From NCBI GenBank assembly GCA_030704615.1, contig CM060733.1, positions 44,330,001-44,394,000 on the forward strand: 64,000 nt of DNA, written 5' to 3'. Origin of the DNA: Takakia lepidozioides (lineage: Eukaryota; Streptophyta; Takakiopsida; Takakiales; Takakiaceae). This document shows, in pieces, positions 48,889 to 57,622 of the stretch (position 1 is its first letter; each line of letters begins with the position of its first letter). The translations under genes and the position numbers were made by a program. The notes beneath the pieces are model-generated. The model saw only the letters and a program-made list of their open reading frames with translations. It had not been told where the DNA came from and did no database searches.

Positions 48889-49329
48889 ACTGAAGGCAAA
48901 AGCAATTCCTGTAAGCCCTCAGGAACCGCCGTATACGTCGTCTCTCCTCCGGTGACAATGGGTCCAATGTCAGGCTCCCAATTGTCCTCCGTAACTGCAA
49001 CCTTAAGTCCAGTGGGCTTAGAGGTAGAGGACGCGTCCAGTGGTTGCTATGTTGCAACCTCTTGAGCAGTACTCCCTGCCTGCTCAGTCAATGACAAGGC
49101 CTCATCCTGCCCATCATCTCATCCTTGAGGACCTCCTCAACCCGAGAAGAATCCCCAACCTCATCCATCACAGCCGCCTTGGCTGCCAACTCCCTCTGAA
49201 CCTCGAGCACCTCCCACGTGTGCCATGGATGCATGCACCCCGTGGTCCTCACATGCTCGCCCCCACTCACTGCCTGTACCGTCTCGGTAGGCAGAGAGAC
49301 CATTGAGGGAAGTGTACTCCGCACTCTGC

Positions 49330-50502
49330 GTTGCTCAGCCAGAGCCAAGCTGATAATCCAGGTCAAGCAATTGAGATCCATTGCTTGCCCCAACACTTGA
49401 CGACGTGATGCCTCAGAAAGAGACGACACCGCGTGGTACCAGTGGTAAAACCATTGCCCGCTCACGCTCGTCAGCATTAGGCTCCACTAACTGCTGCAAC
49501 TGAGCATCCCACAGGAGGCCAGGTCCACTATCCGGAAAGCATGCGATCCTGGGAAGCTGAGCAGTGTAGGTAATGCTGCTCGTGGTTGACCCACCTTGTT
49601 GACCACTGCCAAAGGCGAACGGTCATCGTGTCTCACACGCTGAGACTGCCTCCCTGTGTCCAGAATTATCCACTGTGAGATGTGCTGGCCGCTGCACCCC
49701 ATCAAATGCACGCTTGAGCAGTGCGGGTGGCATCAAGTTAGTCCACCATAGCCGTGGACGATGAGCCCGTGACCCCACTGTAGCTGCATCTAGCAACACT
49801 GCTGACCCAAGCCACGACCGGACTTGATGCACACTGGCCATCACCCTGGCCCGAGAATCGCCCATCAGTGGCACATTCTCCAAGATGTATGCTGGAGATA
49901 CAGCTTGATGAAGCTGCAAGTGGCGCAAAACCCGCACCATCTCCCAAAACAGACCCGACCTCGAGTCTCGCAATCCATTGCCATGCCCGGCTGATGAATG
50001 CCCTTGGCAGGGCCAACCTGCCACTACCAGATCAATGGAGCCAACCCGCTCCAAATCTGCCCCCAGCAACGAAATGTCTGCTGGCAAGGCCTGCTGATAT
50101 CCACGAATTGCAGACACCGACAACAACTCAGGGTACCGCTGCACCAACTGAGCAACATGGCGAAGTGAAACGCGTCGTGCAGTCTCATCCCTCTCCACAT
50201 ACAGGTAACGCCGAACTCGTACACCTGCTGTAACACAGCAGCCAATCCGTGCTGATCCCGCCAAACAAGTCCAGAAGACAAATGCCTTCATCCGGATACT
50301 GCCACACAATAGGTGTGGTGTCCAATGGAGACAATTGAGGTGGTCCTGGTGCAATCCCCACACTCTCCTCCTCTCCTGACGGTACAAAAGCCTCCACCCA
50401 GGCTTGTTGCACCCGTCGATCAGCATCCCGCTGCAAATCCTTGCTCGTGCCCCACAATGGAGTCTGAGCAACCATGGTAGGCAACTCCGCCATACCATAC
50501 AT
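49330..50502 (-). pseudogene. C5-cytosine DNA methyltransferase domain inside pol, frameshifted
   Basis: Motifs in order on the minus strand: I, ICLLDLFGGIS (near 50250); YLYVERDETAR (II); DLVVAGWPCQGHSSAG with the catalytic Pro-Cys-Gln at plus 50004-50012 (IV); YILENVPLMG (VI, Glu-Asn-Val); SRAHRPRLWW (VIII); ADERERAM (IX); and RRQVLGQAMDL (X, near 49405-49363). The set and spacing, about 310 residues, fit a full-length C5-MTase catalytic domain that would methylate cytosine using S-adenosylmethionine. It sits between protease and RT. Reading frame shifts occur just after motif I (two single-base losses relative to the second element), before motif IX and after it. The second element has motif I uninterrupted at 63820-63900. 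Retrotransposon-borne methyltransferases are reported from dinoflagellates and charophyte algae. Confidence 0.85.
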
Positions 50503-50641
50503 GTCATGCTCTCCGGAGGTGGTACATCCTCTGAATGAGCATTGCCCTCAAGCAACTCTCTAGGCCAACTCACTGCCGCTGTGAATGCTGCTAGTGTCGG
50601 CATCTTGCCTCGCTGGGCAACCGCAACTCCTCCTATGAACG

Positions 50642-52078
50642 TCACAGGGAGCTGCACACGCCGGCCCTCCCCTGACTGCCATGCAGGCCTATAGGAAGCT
50701 GACTCCTCCCAAAAATCCAGGGTGAAGCCCATGGGGTACAACACTGCCCCACCAACCAGGACATCGTATGAGACGCGTCTGTCACAATGGCCTTGGCTCG
50801 CATCACTGAGCCATCTGTAGGGTGATCCGGCCGTAGTCTGATAGCCAACTCACGCCGTGTCATGCCCCGAGCCTGCTCCGATCCTCCCAGAGACGTCTGT
50901 ATCTGGAAAGGACAAGGCTCCATATCCGCCTCCGTGAGGCCCAAGCCTGCAATAGCAGCTCTGCCCAGCATCAATGGCTGAGCTCCCGAGTCCAACAAGA
51001 CCCGCAGTGGCCGGTACCTCTTGCCTGCCGGTCCACTCAAACAGAAAATGCCATCCTGGTTGTCTAACATGACAACTCCAGGTGTCACCATGGCGCGCTC
51101 AATGGCTGGCCTAGCTGGCAGCTCCATCAACCTGGCAGCTGCAGCTTGCCATGGCGCCGCCGTGGCAGTCTTGACCCTCAAATCCGAGGATCCCTCCGGC
51201 ACTACACCTCCCACTATCTCCGCAGAAGATGAAGTAACCTCCCCACTCTCACAGAGTGTAGCTGCCAGCCTGAACACCTCAGCTGGTCTTACCCCCGGCG
51301 TCGCAATCATGGTAGCCGAGAACAATGGAGCCTGGCACACAGATGTGGCCGCTCCTAGCAGCACACTAGCTGCCGTAGCCTTGGCAACACTAGGTAGTGG
51401 TGCTACCCGTGTAGCTCTCCCCAATGGCATAGTAACCTCCGCCTCGGTAACAGTCGGGCGAGAACTAGGTGCCATGGATGGCGTCGACACTGTCTCCGCC
51501 AATGTGAATGACTGAGGAAGCCTAGCCTGACGGCTTGCCTCCCCACGCTGTGGATCCAACTCCACCTCTGCACCTCGTGGCTCAGGAACTCGTGCTGCTC
51601 CTCGAGTCACGGCTGCAGCAGACTCCACCTGCACTAGTGGTAGTGCTGCTCCACACATGAATCCCATGCCTCCCATATCTCCTCCCTCAGGAGCAGGAGG
51701 TGGACCATCCGGCCTTAGAGCCGGTACCACCTGAGCTGTAGCCATGGCAGCGAGCCTCTGCTCTAGCTGCTGAAGCCGGTTGGCCATGCCTTGGTCAACA
51801 CCTGACCTCCGCGTCCTTGGCCATGTTGAGCTTGCCCTTGGCCTGCACCTCGTGGCTGGCCACCTCGTCCTCTCTGGGCTGCCACCTCGCCCCCGGCCAC
51901 CATTGTTCCCTTGGAACTGGCCTGGGCGCAACTCAGGATGCAAACCATAACACTGGGCCTCTCCATGCCCGTGCTTGCCACAATGCCCACACTGCAACTG
52001 TGCAGGCTGTGCATGTGCCGCCCTTTGCCTCCCTCTGGGCAATCCTTCTTGACATGGGGTCCTCCACATGTCCAGCAC
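50642..52078 (-). pseudogene. Retrotransposon linker and aspartic protease
   Basis: One open frame of 478 codons starts in the second zinc knuckle, runs through a Pro/Ala-rich linker and reaches a retropepsin-like core: PLRVLLDSGAQPLMLGRAAI (catalytic DSG at plus 50984-50992). The C-terminal part of the protease lies in another frame (LYPMGFTLDFWEESASYRPA, near 50740), so a frameshift separates them. It would cleave the polyprotein. Confidence 0.85.
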
Positions 52079-53195
52079 ACCACATCCGCCCGTTGTTGGC
52101 CAGCAAATGAAGGGAGAGACCCCTGCATCTGAGGTCCTCTCTGCCCTTCCCTGAGCTTCACCTGAGCCCCCTTGTTGCCTTGAGCACGTTGAGGTAGTGG
52201 TTGGCTAGGAGCACCACTACCCCGTGGTGTCTCCTTAGCAAATCCCACCATGACCACTCGTTCCTCCACCATGTTGAGCTCTATCCGCTCTGCCAGCAAA
52301 AACACATTTGCTAAGGTGGGTTGGGCCGCTTGTAGGAGAGTTGCATCCCGCACCCTTCTCCTCAGCTCCTTGTCCAATATCCCATACCAGAATTGGACTG
52401 CCTGAGCTTCCGTAACCCCTTGGGTTACATTTATCAAGCGCCTCATGCGAGTGAAAGCCTCCCTCAAGCTCTCGGTCGGCTTCCGTTGGAACTCTTGCAA
52501 GCTCCGCAACTTCTCTGTCCTCACCCCTTGGTAGTTCCCTCTCAACTCTTCGAAGAACTCCACAACAGGGTTGAAGGCAGGCACGGGTGCTAGTGCTGGT
52601 GCGGTAGTGGCTTGGGTGGACGTCGTAGCTACTGTACCACAGTCCCACTGCTACTTGCTGAAGCTGCCGGTGCAGCGGCAGGTGTAGCCACTGCCCTCGT
52701 GGCTCTAGTGCCCCTAGTGATGGAGACATAGTCGGGTGACCAGTACATCCTCCACTCCTCGATCTCAACCTCATGCCCCGCCTGAACTCATGGTAATCAT
52801 CCATAGGCGGCCCCTCAAGGTGCTGAAACAGCCCTTCCATGCCATGAAAGGCGTAAATAGTTGTGGATTGCGCATTTGCTGCAAATCACACCAACTATCA
52901 AACTCTTGGATAAAATCATCCAACTCGATGGTGCCCACCGCCCCAGAGTACCTTCGTGGCCCCTTGGTAGCTCCATACATCTCCTCCATTGTGTCCCACA
53001 ACAATGGCAAAGAAACAACTTGCACCGCCGGTATGAGTCCTCCTGATTCACAATCCGAATCAGAACCTTCCGTAGAAGACACAGGAGGTGAAGGTGGCCT
53101 AAACCGCACACCTGTCTCGTGTACCCACTAGTATCGCTAGTGCTCGAACCGGCACTGTCCCCAGCAACTAGTGGCACCTCCGTGTTGACACTCAA
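51800..53195 (-). pseudogene. Retrotransposon gag with two zinc knuckles, frameshifted
   Basis: The capsid-like part reads IELDDFIQEFDSWCDLQQM, FNPVVEFFEELRGNYQGV, ESLREAFTRMRRLINVTQG and QFWYGILDKELRRRVRDATL. Two nucleocapsid knuckles follow: CWTCGGPHVKKDC (C-x2-C-x3-H-x4-C) and CGHCGKHGHGEAQC (C-x2-C-x4-H-x4-C). The reading frame changes near 53120, 52830, 52790 and between the knuckles near 52050. The relative at 57257-64000 shows single-base differences at the same places. Gag packages the element RNA. Confidence 0.85.
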
Positions 53196-55960
53196 CCGGT
53201 CATGAACATGTCCCTAACCCCCTCTCCACAAGGTAACCGGGTAGAGAACCTGTTGCGGCTTATGGTTTGGAATACTAAGTTTAACATAGCCTACACCTGT
53301 ACCTGCATCCACCGCAAGCACTCCTATGGTTGGCTGGTCATCACCTCCAACCTCACCACATGAGAAACAATGATGGTCTGGCTGGTCATCACCCCAGCCT
53401 CACCATCGACAGCATGCTCTAGGACTGGCCGGTGATCAAATCCGGACCAATCACCTATAAAAACAAGCGCCCACACAAAACTAGCATGGCGCACAGTCAA
53501 GCATGCAGGTATGGAGGGGATCCAAACACAAGAAATCAGAACGACAACTCCCCCACACCAAAAACAACTCCACGGTGTTGCTCCTGCAAGGACACCCCAG
53601 CCCAAACCCGGACTGACTCTTGCCTCCACCTACGGAAAGGTCTTGGCCTAATGAGAGGGTGGAAAACTACGAGGAAGAGAAGCTAAAGCAATGCCTAACC
53701 CCAGCATGCCCTCATCCCAACACTCTTCCTCTCCTCTCTTCCCTCACTTGCATGACCATGGGATATCATGAAGATACTCCTCAACCGCCCTCCACGAGCT
53801 TCAAAATTCGGCCTTCCAGACCACATGCCAGTCCTTAGGCAGTCCACCAGTGCCTCCACGAGTCAGCACAGGTCCACAGGTCAACACGGGCCACCACAGA
53901 CCAGCACAGGCCCACACAGCTCACTGGTCACAGCCGTCACAGTCCCACAGGCCACTGGGCCACAGCCCCTCATAGCCCGTCACAGGCCACAGCCTGTGAC
54001 AGCCCGTCACAGCCCCACAGCACACACAAGCCCGTCACCACCTGTCCGTCACCACAGCTGTTCACAGCCCCACAGCCTCAGGCACGGGCCCACAGCCCGT
54101 CACAGCCCAAAGGCCTCAGGCACGGCCTGTCACAGCCCCTCACAGCCCCACAGGCCACGGCACCTGTCCCACAGGCCAACATGTCACAGGCCACAGCCTG
54201 TCACAGCCCGTCACAGCCCCACAGGCCACAGGCACATCACAGCCCCGCACAGCCGTCACAGCCCCACAGGCCACAGCCTGTCATAGCCCCTCACAGCCCA
54301 AGCCACGGGCACAGCCCAGCCCCTCACAGCCCGTTCAGGCACGGCCTGACACAGCCCGCCCGTCACAGCCCCAAAGGCCTCAGGCACGGCCTGTCACAGC
54401 CCCTCACAGCCCCTCACAGCCCCAAAGGCCTCCGTCACAGCCCTCACATGGCCGCTCTGGCAGTTTAGCCATTTCTCCAAGGGGTTTAGCCACGCCAAGC
54501 TAGGGTTTGTGTCTCTTGGACTCTAGGCTTCTTTCCACCGAGCTATGGCGGCTGTGAAGAAATCAGCAAGGTATTCTTGCTCTTTCGGCTCCCACACACC
54601 ACCATAGTAGCCCTAAGCCATGAGGTGGTTGCCACAAACCAAGCCTTCTTTCTCACTTAGCCTCCCCAAACACGCCACTAAACTCAATGGCAAACAACCA
54701 AGCCCTGCTGGTTCCCAGCCCTTGTGAGCACTCATTCAAGCACTCTCCTTGGCCATAGCATCTGTTTTAGAGCCTATTCCAGCCCCCTACACCTGCTGCT
54801 TCAAGAGTTGCGCTCCCTTCAAGCTTGAAGTTGAAACCCCAACTCACATAGGCCCTACAAGTGCTTTTCTTTCACTCCAAGTGGAAACCAGCCCTAGACC
54901 TTCCGTTCTAGCTCTCTAAAGCTTGAAAACAAGAGCCTCAATGGGCTGAAGGCATGCTCCACACATGCCCCACACTCTCACCATAAGAGAATCAGCTCAT
55001 TTGCTTCATTTCTTGCACCCACAAACCTGAAAATACAAGCTTCAGCAGGCTGAAAGCATGCTCACATGCCCTATAGGGAAACCAGCCCCTTCCTTCCTTT
55101 CTTGCACTCCCACACCTGAAAGTGCAAGCCTTCACCAGGCTGATAGCATTCTCCACACATGCATTGCCCTCACATAATGGAAATCAGCCCTTCCCTCTTC
55201 CTTGCTTGCCCTCCAAGCTTGAAGATGGAAGCTTCAATGAGCTGAATACATGCTCCACACATGCAACCTCTTCACACAAGAGATATCAGCCCCCTATCTT
55301 GGCTCCTTGGCTCCTTGATGCTCTCTAAGACAAGACTAAGCACTCCACAGCCTTTGCCAACTCCTGAAACCCTAAGGCTTACATTTCCAGCCACAAGACA
55401 CTTCTTGTGGTGCAAGAGCTCTTCTTCCAAGCTCTGAAACCCTAGGTGCACATTCCATGGCCTTGCCGCACCTCTTAGCTCCTGTTCCAGCCCTGCTCTT
55501 GCCATGACAAGAGCCCTCTCAATGCTGAAGCTCGAGATTGAAACCCAATCTCACCATACTCCACAAAGTGCACTGATTTGCCCCAAGCCAAATCAGCCCT
55601 TTCGCTTGGTCTTGCAATCCTTCACACAATGAAAGCTCGCATTCCCAAGTCCAGTTCTCAGCTTTGCCACCAAAGCCACTATAACCTGCTCTTGACTGGT
55701 CCTCTTCCCAATCGTGCTTGCTCATGCATGTACACAATCTGAAACCATCAAGGTGCTCTGGAATTACCTGCAGCATGGTGCTTTCATCTCTGAAGCTGAA
55801 GATCGAATGCCAAGGTCTACCACCTCGTAACCCACATCGCCTCCGCTTCTAACAACCAAGAGCTCCACGGTGCTCCTTGCATAACAACTTGGTTTCTCTC
55901 ATTCTTAAGCAAAAACCACAAGTGCTACAACTAACTCGTATCTGGCACTCACAGATACGA
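53196..55960 (-). other. Long retrotransposon leader, no gene
   Basis: About 2.8 kb between primer-binding site and gag. No conserved ORF. 53440-53640 resembles 60430-60620 in the second element (shared tttggatcccct, tgcatgcttgactgtg), so part of the leader is a conserved family feature. 54480-55900 contains loosely repeated gctgaa-gcatgctccacacatgc blocks. Confidence 0.6.
53850..54455. repeat. Degenerate tandem array of cacagccc units
   Basis: About 600 bp built from cacagccc, cgtcacagcccc and caggccacag variants in irregular order. ORFs across it (53768-54468) consist of repetitive HSPTARHSPT-like text and are not genes. The array has no counterpart seen in the second element. Confidence 0.8.
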
Positions 55961-55976
55961 GCTCATCTTTCTCGAG
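55961..55976 (-). promoter_or_regulatory. Candidate self-priming primer-binding site
   Basis: Directly after the LTR the element strand reads CTCGAGAAAGATGAGC. This is the exact reverse complement of GCTCATCTTTCTCGAG in the LTR hairpin loop (plus positions 56142-56157 and 45322-45337). It does not begin with TGG, as most tRNA primer-binding sites do. A 10-bp hairpin follows (55952-55961 with 55935-55944). The relative element at 57257 has the same arrangement with matching base changes. Confidence 0.6.
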
Positions 55977-56303
55977 TGATAAAGAAGAAGAATACAAGCA
56001 CAAGCTCATGCGAGCTCACAAAGCTGAAGCATAAACTCATGCATATATAACCTCATCACTCAAATACAAGTCAAGCCAAGTGCACCCCACGCCATGGGGA
56101 ATCCACACTACGGCGCCATAGCTAGGCGCGGTGAGGCTCAACTCGAGAAAGATGAGCCTCCCGCGCTCGCCGTGAAGATAACCACTCCAGGGCCTAAATC
56201 TGCCTTGACCCCTGGATTGACACTTGGGCCAATCCCAAATGTCAATATGTAAAAGCTAGCTATTTCCTAGCTAGTTTCACACTAGTGGTAAAATAACTTG
56301 ACA
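55977..56303 (-). repeat. 5' LTR, 327-bp unit (B')
   Basis: One difference from 45157-45483. It carries the same hairpin (56126-56166). It lacks an A segment on its outer side, where the element meets gggg and copia-derived sequence. Confidence 0.9.
56126..56166 (-). promoter_or_regulatory. Conserved LTR RNA hairpin
   Basis: In element orientation GCGCGG-GAGGCTCA, loop TCTTTCTCGAGT, TGAGCCTC-A-CCGCGC: 14 base pairs with one bulged A. The loop holds the bases complementary to the primer-binding site. The copy in the other LTR is at 45306-45346. The related element has a different but also self-complementary stem at 57399-57437. Confidence 0.65.
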
Positions 56304-56309
56304 GGGGAT

Positions 56310-56720
56310 TTCTTCCTGTAATACCGATCCAATAGCTTAAAACTTCTCTTTCTTATACTACACTCTCCTCAATGAAGCGATAATGATTGTCAATATGTTT
56401 TGTGTGAGTACAATGAACTAGATCTTTTTTTGGTGTATATGGCTTTGATGTCAATGAACAATGGAGTGACCCATGGGTGTAACTTAGGGAAAGCCAATTT
56501 CGTAGCCAAATTACATGTTAACTCAATGTTGCCTGTAACAATGTCTCAGCCTCTACGATCGATTAAACAATTATCAACAACTGTCCGTTGCTTGCTACTA
56601 GTAATTATCGCACATTCTCGAGGTGGATCGTTGGTCATCCCGTTCGTCTGCCCAGTTTGCATCAATATGTATATCATTGTATTTAATTCACATAACACAC
56701 CGGAGCCTAGATGCCTTGAA
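56310..56720 (-). mobile_element. Ty1/copia RNase H remnant
   Basis: The minus strand translates, with stops, to IHIDANWADERDDQRSTSR, SSKQRTVVDN, FIDIKAIYT and TKHIDNHYRFIEE. These are the copia-type RNase H landmarks (DADWAG..D.RRSTSGY, SSKKQ.TV, TKHID..YHF.RE). Stops and frame breaks are frequent. The retrotransposon at 44971-56303 lies directly next to it and probably landed in it. The plus-strand ORF 56400-56921 is a shadow. Confidence 0.75.
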
Positions 56721-57256
56721 AGTGCTGCAAAAGGAAGTCAACATGGAAACATACGTTGTGGAGGATTGTATTCCAAACATCCCTCTGGGCTGTCCGGTAA
56801 ATTGCAGTTGGTTTTTGGCAGTGCACAGAAGCAACTCTTTAAACTTCAACGAAAGTGTCATGACATCCTTGACATGCCCCTCTTTGAGCTAGAGGAGCTG
56901 GAGAAATGTGCTGGGCCGTAACACGCTTTAGCAAGTTAGAGGTGTCCTAAATTGGGGAGTGGTTTGCTCTTGCAGGTGGAATTGCACGTACAGTGCTTTA
57001 TGGGCAAGTTTTGGGCAACAATATAGAATGAAAGATGAACTTGCGTGATGCCATCAAAATCAAGTGTACTCTATAGATAGTTGTATACTTGATCACTATC
57101 TAAAGTCTGGGGTTGGTCACAAACTGACTCAATCAAGGTTGCATAAAATGACTCTCTAGGGACTAAACACATCGGCATCACGTCATGACTGCACGTCTTT
57201 GCATCATTTTACGTCATTATTCTTTGAATATTTTGGAATATTCATGTCATGTTACG

Positions 57257-57606
57257 TGTCAAGTTAAATAAACACAGTGTGAAACTAACTAGAATAAAGC
57301 TAGTTATTTGTATTTAACACTTGGATTTAGTTCAAGTGTTAAGTCAGGTGTCAAGTTTAGCTTGACACCTGAACCATCTTATCTTCACGAGAGCGTCAGT
57401 CGTGCGGCTCATCTCTCTCAAGTTGAGCCTGCACGACCGAGCTCCTTCACTGCTTAGAATCTTAGTGTGCTTATGAAGGGAGAATAGGATGTTGTGGGGT
57501 GGAGTCCCCATAGCTTGGGGTGCCCCTGGCTCGACTCTTAGTTTAACGAGTGATGGTGTTGTATTTCATGTCCTTGTGTCAACAGTGTGACTCTAGTTTC
57601 CAATCA
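57257..57606 (+). repeat. 5' LTR of the second element
   Basis: Starts TGTCAAGTTA and ends CCAATCA, like the 327-bp LTR unit of the first element. Shared blocks include gtgtgaaacta, ttatcttcacg, ggctcatct, gttgagcct and tccccat...tggggtgc. The inner hairpin is at 57399-57437. Confidence 0.75.
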
Positions 57607-57622
57607 CTCGAGAGAGATGAGC
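57607..57622 (+). promoter_or_regulatory. Candidate self-priming site of the second element
   Basis: CTCGAGAGAGATGAGC follows the LTR directly. Its complement in the LTR, GCTCATCTCTCTCAAG (57407-57422), matches at 15 of 16 positions. Relative to the first element both strands changed together at one position (AAA/TTT to GAG/CTC centre). A short hairpin follows (57622-57629 with 57646-57653, one G-U pair). Confidence 0.55.

Larger units (their letters stand above)
44971..56303 (-). mobile_element. Ty3/gypsy-type LTR retrotransposon encoding a DNA methyltransferase
   Basis: An 11.3-kb element read right to left: 5' LTR 56303-55977, leader 55976-53196, gag, protease, C5-methyltransferase, RT, RNase H, integrase, polypurine-like tract, 3' LTR region. 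Integrase after RNase H puts it in the Ty3/gypsy order. The unit shared by both ends is 327 bp and differs at one base, indicating recent insertion. The outer ends are TGTC...GACA and abut gggg on both sides (44967-44970 and 56304-56307), a possible target-site duplication inside a G run. Many single-base frameshifts break the coding region. A segment of about 185 bp (A) flanks the left LTR on both sides but is absent at the right. The element interrupts a Ty1/copia relic. Confidence 0.9.

Noticed and set aside
53768-54468. Repetitive plus-strand ORFs over the cacagccc array, and a possible CRISPR-like look
   Set aside because: The units are degenerate and irregular with no constant repeat or unique spacers, and the region is a plant retrotransposon leader.
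56400-56921. 173-codon plus-strand ORF as a gene
   Set aside because: Its left half is antisense to a Ty1/copia RNase H remnant, and the rest shows no domain.
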